Positions 48,406 to 58,580 of a stretch of 64,000 bases of DNA are shown piece after piece. The position numbers and the translations under genes are program-made. The notes under the pieces are model-generated. The model made no database searches and was not told where the DNA came from. It saw only the letters and a program-made list of their open reading frames with translations. Position 1 is the first letter of the stretch; the number at the start of each line of letters is the position of its first letter. The stretch comes from Adineta ricciae (lineage: Eukaryota > Rotifera > Eurotatoria > Adinetida > Adinetidae), in contig CAJNOJ010000332.1 of assembly GCA_905250025.1 (NCBI GenBank), forward strand, positions 40,230 through 104,229, given 5' to 3'.

Positions 48406-48960
48406 AACTCGAAACTTGAATTCAAGTATTCAACTATTCGAGTGTCCCAGTATTCGATTTTTGGGTACGTGCGCTCAGAAGGCCTGCGGCCCTCTTCGCT
48501 ACCTACGGAGTTGCCGTCTCATATAAGTCAGATGCACGGGATGCTACTAGCCAGCGCGTGGTATATTATTTCCGCAACAAAGTAGACGTCAAGCCTCCTC
48601 TGGGTCAAAGGACGTGTCGACGGATACTTCTCGACGATAGCTATTACAAGCACTAAACGCATAGCGAGCAAACGAACGTTTTTCTCTACACATACATATA
48701 TGAACGAAGAACACAGCGAAATGTAGCGCCCCTATACATCGGGCATTAGCGTTTCTGTCACCACACTTTGTTAAACTCAATTTAACACGAAGCCAACTTT
48801 GCATGTATAATGTTCCCGATAGCTATGCCCAATATTTTCACCTTCGCTTTCCCTCAGAAACCAGCCAACTCATCGCTACTTACACGATAACCCCTCAACA
48901 CCCTCCCCTGCACCCTCAGAGCACTGGAATAATTGAATACTCGAATTCAAGTTTCGAGTT
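48406..48960. mobile_element. MITE-like element, 555 bp with 39-bp terminal inverted repeats
   Basis: The left end begins aactcgaaacttgaattc and the right end closes gaattcaagtttcgagtt. The inverted repeats extend about 39 bp with four mismatches by eye. The interior is non-coding and more GC-rich than the flanks (for example ggcctgcggccctc near 48480). Size, inverted repeats and lack of coding capacity fit a miniature inverted-repeat transposable element. I see no unambiguous target-site duplication. The parent transposase is unknown; the one at 41.7 kb is only a candidate. Confidence 0.75.
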
Positions 48961-49051
48961 GTACATGTATGATATATGAATATTTCATATGATACTACAA
49001 GAATGAGTTCATTATTTTTCACATATATTCAAAATATTCAATCCGAAAACA

Positions 49052-49549
49052 ATGATAATATTTCGATTTTTTTTCAAAACAGGATCACTAGTAATTGAAA
49101 AGACCTCATCTTTATTGTTTCAGCCAGTGTCCAATGATCCTGAAATTGAAGATTGCTATTCATTAAAATCATTGATTATGCCAGAGGAAATTATTGACTT
49201 GAATGCAGTAAATCCATCTCATAAACCGATACATCCATCACAAGTTACTAAAGTAGTGACATTCAATCAAGTACACTCGATTCTCTATGGAGATCCATCG
49301 ACAAAACTAATTTATAATTACACAAGAAAATATTTTCAAAAACATTTGGATTTATCATATCCACATACTTTTCTTCAAAGAGATTTATTCTTTGGAGTTA
49401 TTCGAAAACTTCATCAATCTTTGAAAGTTCAATTTGTTGTTGAAGTTGGATCATTTACTGGAAACTCCGCTATTCGAATGGGAGGTATTTTGAAACAATC
49501 TTATCCAGGCTCATTTCTTCTTTGTATTGACACTTGGCTTGGAGGTTAA
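49052..49549 (+). CDS. SAM-dependent methyltransferase fragment (Methyltransf_24-like), truncated
   Basis: The frame ends in the start of a Rossmann methyltransferase: FVVEVGSFTGNSAIRMGGIL, where VEVGSFTGNSA is the glycine-rich SAM-binding motif I, followed by FLLCIDTWLGG, where the Asp closes motif II. The upstream part (PEEIIDLNAVNPSHKPIHPS) is an unassigned N-terminal region. An AG acceptor just before the GA TCA CTA codons (about 49082) suggests an additional 5' exon. The downstream part of the domain is missing: a GTTAAC donor-like site at 49546 is followed after 20 bases by a single N (49565) and then a repeat copy, so the gene is cut by an assembly join or insertion. Confidence 0.6.
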   Translation: MIIFRFFFKTGSLVIEKTSSLLFQPVSNDPEIEDCYSLKSLIMPEEIIDLNAVNPSHKPIHPSQVTKVVTFNQVHSILYGDPSTKLIYNYTRKYFQKHLDLSYPHTFLQRDLFFGVIRKLHQSLKVQFVVEVGSFTGNSAIRMGGILKQSYPGSFLLCIDTWLGG

Positions 49550-49565
49550 CCAATTCTCTTTTTCN

Positions 49566-49684
49566 TTACACCATTCGATGCAGAATGACGAGATCTATCC
49601 ATCCCAGGAGTTTCACACTCATCCCAAGTACTGGAGCGAATGTCAGCAGGATATACTCGAATCCGCTGCTAACTTCCATTACGT
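49566..49684 (+). repeat. dispersed repeat unit, partial copy at a single-N join
   Basis: Starts directly after the N at 49565 with ttacaccattcgatgcagaa and ends ttccattacgt. It matches 119 bp of the 160-bp unit at 47889-48048 and is closest to the inverted copy at 38 kb (both encode the variant with SQEFHTHPKYWSE in the open frame). Confidence 0.85.
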
Positions 49685-50248
49685 ATATAACGGCTCTCCA
49701 GTACAAAATAATATACTGATCAACAGATCATTCGCAAAAAATACTGATCATTTAAATACAACCGATTAAGTAACAATGATTTTAGTTTTGCATCAGACAC
49801 AATCCACCTTGAGGGTAGAGATGAGAATGAAGAAGAATACTCATTTCTATCTCCACCAACACCCTCACACCCACACCCCTGTTCCATCTTTTGCTGACAC
49901 ATAGTGACATCCCTAACAATCATATGTGTGCTTTCCTATTGGTTAGAGAATGAAGAATCTATTCAACTGCTATGAGTCAACAAGATTTGATTACGAAACC
50001 GTAAGTTACACGTAGATCGAAAGCACTCTAGTTCATTTCGTAACTGATTCATCTTTTGTTGCAAATCGCGACGTCACTAGACTTCTTTTCCGTTTGATAT
50101 TTGTTATGGATTCAGCTTGACGACGAGAGTGTTTGCGTAGAAAAAAAAGAATGGTTTTTCTCTCGACATTCTTCAGATTTCAAACTGTAACATAACCCAT
50201 TTTAATTTCTCACTACCAGTCAGACTTATTGTTTGTTTTACAATCTGT
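49685..50248. other. upstream region of the ART-TPR gene, no gene seen
   Basis: About 560 bp without a supported frame. It should include the promoter and 5' UTR of the ART-TPR gene at 50249. Confidence 0.45.
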
Positions 50249-52429
50249 ATGGCAAATGAAGAACAGGACAATACACATATGAGAGAACAGACAACAGCCA
50301 CCTTCCAACAAACAAATCTACGTAGTCGCATCAACATTCAACAGGCGCAAGATATTGTTATAGTCTGGCTAAATACATGCATTGATACCACCAGTCCAGA
50401 CTATCAGATTGCAATCGCACAACTTCAGAATATTGTCGATGAAGTTTACACATTCACTGACAATGATCAATGCATTGACTTCATTCTCAACAATGACAAG
50501 CAGACGAAAATATGTCTCATCATCTCAGAATTGCTTGGACCACATCTTGTGCCGTGTATACATGAGATATCGCATATTGACTCGATCCTTGTCTTCTGTG
50601 ACAATCCAAATGGACATGAACAATGGGCAAAAAAACGATTCAAAGTGAAAGGTATTTTTACCGAAATGACTCATATTTGTGAACACATAAAACACATCAT
50701 TCGTCGATACGAACTCAATATCATTCCCATGAGCTTTGTGGCATATGGCAAAAGATTAGATCGACTCGATCCATCATTTATGTATACTCAAATCATTAAA
50801 GAAATCCTGTTGACCATCAGATTTGAAGATAAACACATAAAAGAATTTGTTGATTATTATTGTAATAAGTTTGCTGAGAATGAAATCGATCGAAAGAAAG
50901 TGAAACAATTGGAATATGAATATCATAAGCACACTCCTATTTGGTGGTATACGAGTGAGGGATTTCCTTATAGTGTGCTGAACCGTGCATTGCGGCTGGT
51001 GGGTGGTGAAGTGATTACATTAATGGGCTTTTTCATCAAAGATCTTCATCGACACATTGAAGAACTGCACAGGGAACAGTTTCTTGATACTTCGATTGCT
51101 GCATGTCTCACAGTTTATCGAGGTCAATATTTGGCGACCAAAGACTTTGATGAACTGGTGGCATCCAGAGGTGGACTAATGTCATTCAATAATTTCTTGT
51201 CAACCAGTCAAAATCGCCATGCTTATCTACTATTCACTCCAACAAATAGGATAAACCGTAGCGTTGTTAGTGTTCTATTTGTGATGACAGCAGATTCGAA
51301 ACAATTAACAACACCATTTGCTTCGGTTCGACATGTCAGTCAGTATCCCGAAGAAGAAGAGGTGCTGTTTTCGATGCATAGCATCTTCCGCATAAACGGT
51401 ATCAAGCCAATGGTAGAAAATGAAGAAATGTATGAAGTGGAGTTATCGTTGACTAACGACAATGATGAAGAATTGTGTGCACTCACAGATCAGATTCGAA
51501 AAGAGAGTATTCCAGACGCAGAAGGATGGATGCGATTGAGTATCATGCTTTCGAGCATAGCACAATCAGATATGGCTGAACGAATCTGTCGAAATCTGAT
51601 GAATGAAAACATGTACGAAGCCGATGCGAAAGATATTTACAATCAACTGGGATCGATCAAATACCAGCAAGGACAATATGAAGAGGCCACAAAGTTATAT
51701 AAGAAATCACTTGAACTTCGAATGAAATCACTTCCTTCCAATCATCCTGACGTCGCATCGTCGTACAACAACATTGGCTTAGTGTATTCTGCCATGGGCG
51801 ACTATCCAAAAGCACTTTCATCGTACGAACAAGTTCGCAATATTCAAATGCAATCACTTCCTCTCAATCATCCAGATTTAGCTATATCCTACAACAACAT
51901 TGGTAATGTTTATTCCGACACGAATGATTATGCAAAAGCGCTCTCATTCCATGAACAAGCTCTAAAAATTCGACAAGAGTCACTGTCTTCCAACCATCCT
52001 CATGTAGCATCATCCTATAACAACATTGGCAATGCGTATTTCGACATGCGCGATTATCCAAAAGCACTGGCATCACAAGAACAGGCTCTCAAAATTCGAA
52101 TGCAATCACTTCCTCCGAATCATCCTGATATTGCTTCCTCGTACAACAATATTGGCAACATCCATTTCGCCATGAACGACTATCCAAAAGCACTTGCATC
52201 ATATGAGCAAGCTCTTAAAATTCGGCAACAATCACTTTCTTCCAACCATCCTGATGTGGCTCTATCGTACAACAACATCGGTAATGTGTATTTGCAGATG
52301 AACGATTATTCGAGCGCTTCGATGTTCTATAACCACGCGCTCAGTATTGGGCAACAATGTTTACCTTTGACTCATCCTCATCTTCAACTGTATAAAACAA
52401 ATGTGGAAGCTGTACAAAACAAATTCTAA
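50249..52429 (+). CDS. ADP-ribosyltransferase (ART) domain protein with six C-terminal TPRs
   Basis: Intronless 726-residue protein. Residues 1-200 form an N-terminal region of unknown fold. The R-S-E ART core follows: Arg291 in LTVYRGQ, STS at 318-320 in SFNNFLSTS, and the ExE of PEEEEVLF (about 369-371), the arrangement of arginine-type mono-ADP-ribosyltransferases, which move ADP-ribose from NAD to proteins. HTPIWWYTSEGFPYSVLNRALR (228-249) is the usual segment before the core; I quote it only as a landmark. Residues about 465-715 hold six 42-residue kinesin-light-chain-type TPRs (YNNIGNVYxxxxDYxKALxxxEQALKI), a protein-binding array. No signal peptide, so probably cytosolic. The combination is common in bdelloid rotifers; the target is unknown. 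The gene recurs at 60331. Confidence 0.9.
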   Translation: MANEEQDNTHMREQTTATFQQTNLRSRINIQQAQDIVIVWLNTCIDTTSPDYQIAIAQLQNIVDEVYTFTDNDQCIDFILNNDKQTKICLIISELLGPHLVPCIHEISHIDSILVFCDNPNGHEQWAKKRFKVKGIFTEMTHICEHIKHIIRRYELNIIPMSFVAYGKRLDRLDPSFMYTQIIKEILLTIRFEDKHIKEFVDYYCNKFAENEIDRKKVKQLEYEYHKHTPIWWYTSEGFPYSVLNRALRLVGGEVITLMGFFIKDLHRHIEELHREQFLDTSIAACLTVYRGQYLATKDFDELVASRGGLMSFNNFLSTSQNRHAYLLFTPTNRINRSVVSVLFVMTADSKQLTTPFASVRHVSQYPEEEEVLFSMHSIFRINGIKPMVENEEMYEVELSLTNDNDEELCALTDQIRKESIPDAEGWMRLSIMLSSIAQSDMAERICRNLMNENMYEADAKDIYNQLGSIKYQQGQYEEATKLYKKSLELRMKSLPSNHPDVASSYNNIGLVYSAMGDYPKALSSYEQVRNIQMQSLPLNHPDLAISYNNIGNVYSDTNDYAKALSFHEQALKIRQESLSSNHPHVASSYNNIGNAYFDMRDYPKALASQEQALKIRMQSLPPNHPDIASSYNNIGNIHFAMNDYPKALASYEQALKIRQQSLSSNHPDVALSYNNIGNVYLQMNDYSSASMFYNHALSIGQQCLPLTHPHLQLYKTNVEAVQNKF

Positions 52430-54800
52430 TTTTTTTGCTTCTCGTGTATAATAAAGACAATATATGCATACAGACACAGTCGGTATATATTCACGAACAA
52501 AAGGAATGACTAGATAACAAGTTGGCTTCGGTTCTATCCGCCGTGACATAGTGACGTACATAGATAGTTAAAATATTTGTAATTACATCGTATAAATACA
52601 GGAAACTAGAAAAGTGGTTTTTAATAGATCAGAAAAATGCTTGATATAGGTAAAATTGATAGACAATATAATGGCTGGACCATGTTTACCTTTATGATTG
52701 ATACTGTCCATGCTGTTTTGTAATATGCGTCAACGATAGTACATAACACTTCGAATCCTCCGTCAGATGGATTATCGTGTGATGAATTTCTATCGCAGTT
52801 TGCATTCAATATTAATCTAGCACTAGATCTGTATGTAGTTCATTTGAAACAAAAAGTGCCAACGAAGATTTTCCTTGCGTTACCATTTGAAAGTATGGAT
52901 ACAGTTTGAACTGTTTTTATGTTTACGTTAGACGCGCATTCATATATCCAAAAATCGTTCACTGTTAAAAATCCATCTCACAATCTACAGAACTCGTTGG
53001 TATCGAAGAAAGAACTACCTCACTCCAACAATGTTGTTGATTTCAGTGCTAATTACAGCAAATATCGTTGGTTCTGTATTAGGAATTCGATCGAAGCAAG
53101 TGGCAGAGTACAGCACAACAATTAAAAGGAAGTTAATGATGTTTTAAACACTTCACGTCTGTGAAAAACTCTGACAAAACTTCTGCACAAATCCGTTTAC
53201 AAATTTCTGAATACATCAAACTGCAAATATCCGTTGTTTTTCATTGGAGGGATATTACTAATGATCAAATGCTCAATCTCGCAGCGACAAATTCGCAAGA
53301 CGACGAAGTGACGTTACTATGGAACACATCAGATGGAATATTTATTTACAGAAATGGATGAATTATTTCGTCGATCAAAATCCTGTCTGTATCATGTCAG
53401 GGAATTTAAACAATGATACAAACATAGATGTGATTATAGATAATGGAGGTGATTATTCTATCGGTGTACTATTTGATTATGGAGATGGAACATTTCATTC
53501 TCTTGTGTCAATATCATTCGCTCTTTTCCGACGTTAATTGCAATGAACGACTTCATCAATGATGACATAATAGACTTAGTTGTCTTGTGTTTCGCGGATA
53601 AAATCATGAATTAAACAATCTGTTCAAGTTTTATCAATTGATGTGATTACAAACGTATGTTTCTCTGGCAAGTCGATGTAAGAAACGAATTACGAAATGA
53701 ATAGAAACTTTCGATATTCTATGGGCACTTGGTTCAGTAATCTATAAATGAAAGAAAAATCTGTTAATACTATCGTTCTTGTACGAAGCGCAAACACTGT
53801 ACCCGTGCGGAGCTCAATATTTAAATAAGCATACGCCCTCAAGACAGATTTGAAAATATTTAAAGAACAGTTAGCTCATTAGTTACCACATTCTGAAAGT
53901 GGGGCCAACGTGCGGCTCCAATGACGAAGTGCAGTGTTCAACAATTTTTGCGTGTGATAAAAACTAAACTCGGAACCAAATTGACTTGCAAACGAGATAC
54001 TTTTGTTTGTACCACATATATTTAGTAATTCCAGATCTTGCACATCGATTAATTGTTTCATTATGTCAGGATCACCATACACGGGTTCGCCACCAATTAT
54101 AACAAGTGAAACATCTTCAGGTTTTGCATGCGTTGCAGCCCAATAAGGATCCTTGCTCGATTGAATGTTATTCTGATCTTTTAACACAACTATATCTGCA
54201 AGGTAACCTTCTTTCAATTGACCCAAACGTGTATCTAAATGAGTTAATTTAGCCGGATTAACAGTAGCCATTTTCAACAGCAAACGATCATCGAATAGTG
54301 ACTGATCTAAGCCACCATTCCAAGTAGCGGCATAGTTTAATTCGCTAAGTAAACCATCACTACCAGTGGGACTCCAATCTGGTGCAATCGCTGTAATAAC
54401 ATGGCTCTCTAATGCTGCTTGCAAGTTCGTTGTATCACCATAGAGTTCTAAATTACTACGTGGAGACCAAACTAAGCCAACAGTAGTATTTGCCATGGTA
54501 CGAAACTCATTCTTTTTTAGAGCAACGCCATGAATGAGAGATACGCCTGGGACCAATAAACCACGCGCTTTTAGCATTGAGAATTCTCTTGCTGCTGTTG
54601 CATCATTTGGTGCACCTTCGGCGAGATGAATAAACAACGAACCATTTGAGGACAGAACATCTTTGACTTCCTCCATCTCCAGTTCAGTCATTTGTAATGG
54701 GAAAACATTATAAAGAATACGTCCAAGAGTCACTTCATCGTCAAGATTACGTACTAATCCTTGATTACAAGGTCGTCTCAAACTACCAATGATGCTCGTT
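50806..54800 (+). repeat. segmental duplication, copy A
   Basis: Direct duplicate of 60331-64000, covering most of the ART-TPR gene, the decayed FG-GAP-like region and the 3' two thirds of the amidohydrolase. Coding parts are about 95% alike by eye. Copy A is about 325 bp longer, mainly because of a 205-bp block (about 52462-52665) absent from copy B. Right edges are set by the end of the window and left edges by the N at 60330, so the true extent is larger or unknown. Confidence 0.9.
52860..53537 (+). pseudogene. decayed FG-GAP/VCBS-repeat membrane protein gene
   Basis: Pieces of one gene lie in different frames. A transmembrane segment (MLLISVLITANIVGSVLG, about 53020-53075) is followed by RSKQVAEYSTTIKRK. 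After a stop come FG-GAP/VCBS-type strands: DITNDQMLNLAATNSQDDEV, then, in another frame, GNLNNDTNIDVIIDNGGDYS and GVLFDYGDGTFHSLVSIS. VCBS/FG-GAP repeats form beta-propellers in extracellular proteins. No splice model rescued the frames by eye, and the second copy at 62.2-62.9 kb has lost other parts, so I call it a pseudogene. It ends 340 bp before the amidohydrolase, which is convergent. Confidence 0.6.
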
Positions 54801-55222
54801 GTACCTTGCGTAATTGCTTTCACTTCTGCATAACGCTGCATCTCACATGAAAGTCCTGCTTCGACTAGTCCTTTGTGTGGTGACGATAAAAGCGTCTTGT
54901 AAATGGATTTCTGCTGCCAATCATATCGACTACCAAATTCTTCTGAGGGTTTCCAACGTGGAAAAATATTCCATGTCATATGATTATGCAAATCAATTAA
55001 ACCGGGAAATATAATACCATCAGTATGCAAAATAAATGCATCATCTGGAATTCTGATTTCCGTCCCGAGTGCCGCAATACGATCGTTAACGATTACTAAA
55101 GTACCGTTCTTAATACTTTCGTCAGCCAAAAGAAGAGTTCCGATCAGTGCAATAGATTTTCTTTGCTCGAGAGTATAACTTACTAAGGACAATATTAGAA
55201 ACAAAGAGAACCAGTGAAACAT
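53879..55222 (-). CDS. secreted metal-dependent amidohydrolase
   Basis: Intronless, 447 residues. Residues 1-19 (MFHWFSLFLILSLVSYTLE) form a signal peptide. The composite N-terminal strand domain (RKSIALIGTLLLADESIKNG) leads to the HxH metal motif in GLIDLHNHMTW (His79, His81). Later metal or catalytic residues are in LFIHLAEGAPND, SLIHGVALK and the Asp of AIAPDWSPTGSDG, as in the imidazolonepropionase/dipeptidase-like branch of the amidohydrolase superfamily. The C-terminal strands (LADIVVLKDQ) close the composite domain. These enzymes hydrolyse amide or ester bonds in small molecules; the substrate is not evident. Lack of introns and family distribution suggest bacterial origin (inference). 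A second copy lies at 63076-64000. Confidence 0.88.
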   Translation of the reverse strand: MFHWFSLFLILSLVSYTLEQRKSIALIGTLLLADESIKNGTLVIVNDRIAALGTEIRIPDDAFILHTDGIIFPGLIDLHNHMTWNIFPRWKPSEEFGSRYDWQQKSIYKTLLSSPHKGLVEAGLSCEMQRYAEVKAITQGTTSIIGSLRRPCNQGLVRNLDDEVTLGRILYNVFPLQMTELEMEEVKDVLSSNGSLFIHLAEGAPNDATAAREFSMLKARGLLVPGVSLIHGVALKKNEFRTMANTTVGLVWSPRSNLELYGDTTNLQAALESHVITAIAPDWSPTGSDGLLSELNYAATWNGGLDQSLFDDRLLLKMATVNPAKLTHLDTRLGQLKEGYLADIVVLKDQNNIQSSKDPYWAATHAKPEDVSLVIIGGEPVYGDPDIMKQLIDVQDLELLNICGTNKSISFASQFGSEFSFYHTQKLLNTALRHWSRTLAPLSECGN

Positions 55223-55574
55223 GTTTCCGTTCGAAAATATTCAATGAAGAAGAGACATTATTTACCAGTTATAAAATATACAGTCATCGTCAGTAAATAT
55301 CAGCATATAATCTTTGTATTATTTGATTTTATATGTCGCGAATAATTCCTATAGTAGGCAAATGACATTAAAAATATATCTTCGATCAATATTTTCGTCT
55401 CATCATCGTAGAATCAAAGGTGAGCTACGAACAGCTTGTGAAAAATGCTGTTCTATTTGTTAGCTCCATTTATTCATTCGAGATCTTGAGATGAAGATGT
55501 GCAGAGTCTGATTAGTATTTTATTAATTGATGAAATAAGACGTGTATACTATAATATTTGCTGAAAATGTCTAC
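55223..55574. other. spacer between amidohydrolase and divergent ART gene
   Basis: About 350 bp, AT-rich. It should contain the amidohydrolase promoter and the 3' UTR of the ART gene on its right (both minus strand). Nothing specific is seen. Confidence 0.45.
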
Positions 55575-57863
55575 TTAATCGTGCAAAAGAGAAGATTGAC
55601 ACCATCTACGCTCATATATCTTAAATAAGTAATCGAGATAATTTCTAGTTAGATTGATTTCTTCTTTAAGGGTCAAGCAATTTTCATTGTCAGTTGGCTT
55701 TCTTGTACTAAACAAATACAAGATAAAACGTACCGACAGACATAGCACGGGATGTACACCATCGTCTGTCTCATCGGCATCGAAAAAGTCGAATACGGAC
55801 GGCAAATCGTCTGCAGTCATTGCAGGAATATTGTCATTGGTATTATTCGAGTGTCTAGTTGACAATTCACGTTTCTTCTTGTGATAATGACAAGTATCTG
55901 CATCGAACGTATTCCATCGAAATTTATTTTCACTTCGTTTCGATAACAAATTCTTGATGTCATGATTTTGTAGTCGAAGAAGATGACCAACTATGATCCA
56001 AACATTTTGATTACAATCGTAAATTACAGAAACAAGACGAAAGATAATACCATATGTGAGCAAGACTTCGTATTCATTAGGTACAGCACTATGTTCAGCA
56101 ACATACGCATACGGTCGTGTATTATTTATTGTAGGATGAAGATGAAATTCGAATAGAACTGGAACAACTTGATCATTAGCAGAACTAATGGCATATCCTA
56201 ATGCCATCTCTCGATCGACTGTGGTTGAGGTAAAACTAGATAATGCAAGGAGTTGATTAGTTTTGTATTGAAGATAATGAAGTTCTGAATGAGACAAGCC
56301 TTGTCCACGATAGACGATCAAATCTTCGACTTCATTACAATAGTGTCGATCCATATTCGTGATTTCATCGTTAAGTTCATTGATGAAGAAACGATAAGGA
56401 TAAATGAGGTCTGGATCACCTGTACGAAGAACACGATTGATCAATCGGTAAAGAAAGGAATCGCCTGCAAAATAAATTATATAGTCTATTTCCCATACGA
56501 TTATATACTTACGTGTGTACCAATGAATTGCTTTGCCTTCTTTTTGTGCGTCATAGTTTTTATCGAACTCTTCGATACGTTCTAATTGTTGTGCATTATC
56601 ATGATAAATACATTGGCATTCAGTTATCATTTCTTGTTTCATTCGCTCCCGATCGTGTGTATTGCGTGTTAAAGTTAGGTATAGATCTAAATTTGCCATC
56701 AGAGAGATATACGGAGTGTATTTCTCGTTGATATACTGCACAGATTTCTCGAGAAGATGGATTGGTCCACTAGTTTCGGCGCGCACATCATTACGAACAC
56801 GAAGTATAAGTTTATCTGTTTCTTCCGAATTGATTTGATAAATTTTCTTCACGTTCGTAATTTCTTGAAACTTTTCAATATCTTCTAAGTCGTACACTAT
56901 CAGATAAATGGTAACAGCTGTTGCTTTAATTGAAATTAAATATTTTAAACACTCTGATTGATTTTCAAAAATGATTAATGAATCAAAAACTGATCTTAGA
57001 CCATCGATGAGTACATCCGAGTTAACCTTCGATAATGACAATGACGATTTAAGAAAACCAATTTGATAGCAGCTCGGATCGATGTCAAGTGTTGAATTGA
57101 TCTTATTTTCGTCCTGGACTTTACCGTTTAGAAACCTTTCACCTATGTAATGAACATAATTCGTTGACAGAAGATCCAATATATGATGGTGGATGTGATG
57201 TTCGTACTTGAATCGTCGCAGAATAGTAGATATAGGATGTTCATCATCAATCAAGGGAGAGGTCGGGCCGATAAACTAGCAATAGAGAGTGAGTATAACT
57301 ATATTAGTAAATTTGAAAGTTACTTTGTCATCAAAGGAGAGATTGGAAATGATAAATAAACGATCGAAATTTGTATCCAGTGTATAAAGAAAATCTAGAC
57401 AGCTTTCAACATTATCAAAAATGTAAATTTGTTTGAAAAGAACAGTTAATTCCGTTCTTGTTTGTTCTTTTACTGTTTTATCAAGCTTCTCATCATGCAA
57501 CCAAACAATTTTATATTCATCGGAACCTTCAATGTAAGTAAGTGGTAATCGTTGTCGATTGATATCTGCCGGATGAATTTGAAACGTTACCTCGGCACTA
57601 CTAAGCAGTATGTCCAACATACCAAACTTGCTTTCAAGTCCTATATCTATTGATGATAGTTACTATGGTTACTGTAGTATCAACGGATAAAAAATAGAAC
57701 ACTCACCATCAGTCGTATTTGTTTCTGTTTTCTCACATTTTGCTGGAGAATTTTCTTCCGTCGTTTGATTGATCGAATGCCTGTGTTCAATTCCATCCGA
57801 TTCCGAAGATGAGCCATGGTCACGATCGCTACAGTTCTCGTTGTGACTATGTTCTACTCCCAT
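55575..57863 (-). CDS. divergent ADP-ribosyltransferase (ART) domain protein
   Basis: Four exons (57863-57707, 57646-57324, 57276-56513, 56464-55575) with introns of 60, 47 and 48 bp. ATG MGVEHSHNENCSDRDHGSSS opens a charged, disordered N-terminus. The ART core in the last exon shows Arg in DLIVYRGQGLS, STS in SSFTSTTVD and the ExE in NEYEVLLTYG, so the catalytic triad of mono-ADP-ribosyltransferases is intact. WYTRDSFLYRLINRVLR precedes it as in the ART-TPR protein, but there are no TPRs. The C-terminus is a His/Lys-rich and acidic linker, then a hydrophobic stretch (VLCLSVRFILYLF). The 48-bp last intron has no stop and is a multiple of three, so retention would insert 16 residues just before the core. 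Target unknown. Confidence 0.82.
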
Positions 57864-58580
57864 TTTACTCTCTATATACTTCAAAATAAATCAACGCTGT
57901 ACGTTTTCTCTTCTACCGTGCTGTGTTACGAGTAACATTGCATTTTATAGTATAGTCTGTGCATAGTTCTTAATCAACAGCAACTGCTACGTCTGTCTGT
58001 TTGTCGGGATAAAAGTAGGATTTTTGCGTTCTACCCTCAAAATGTGCTTGCGAGAACGAAACATCAGAGATAAGAAATACGAAACGGTCCACAAATGTTA
58101 TTTTATCCACATAGAGAAAAATACTCGAGTTAAAAAAAGAAAATACAACGGTCGCTTATCTGTTTTTTTCTCACCTTATCGCCGTTTTTCGCCGTATATT
58201 GGGCTTCCATCCAATAGATTTCTCAAACCAATGACAGACGGAAGGAACCAGATAACAAATATAGCTATTTTTCATCTCTCTCTATTATTTTACACCCACT
58301 ACAGCACAAGTTTCTCGCGCAATAAGAAAAATCTGCTAGTGAACAAAGTTTCTTGATAGATGCAACATTTAATTTAGAAGTGTACGCACTCCTTCATACA
58401 TGGCCGGCATCGGCCATGTTCACTTTTGCATTTTGCTTTGAATAAAAAGGATGAGGTTATGAATGAGCATTGAAGCAGCGCATATCATGTCTACGACTGA
58501 ATTCAGTGATTATTCTCTTGTGCTATCGTATGGTACAAAATTCATATGTGTTGAAGACCAAATAAAAGCATTCTCGTCTC
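57864..58580. other. intergenic, no supported gene
   Basis: Promoter side of the divergent ART gene. A plus-strand frame (58024-58356) is basic with no domain and is not supported. Confidence 0.45.

Noticed and set aside
53000..53540. Intact FG-GAP/VCBS gene with introns
   Set aside because: Frames change without usable splice sites, and the duplicate copy has different internal deletions, which fits a pseudogene.
58024..58356. 110-codon basic plus frame
   Set aside because: No recognisable domain or splice partners; atypical composition in an AT-rich spacer.
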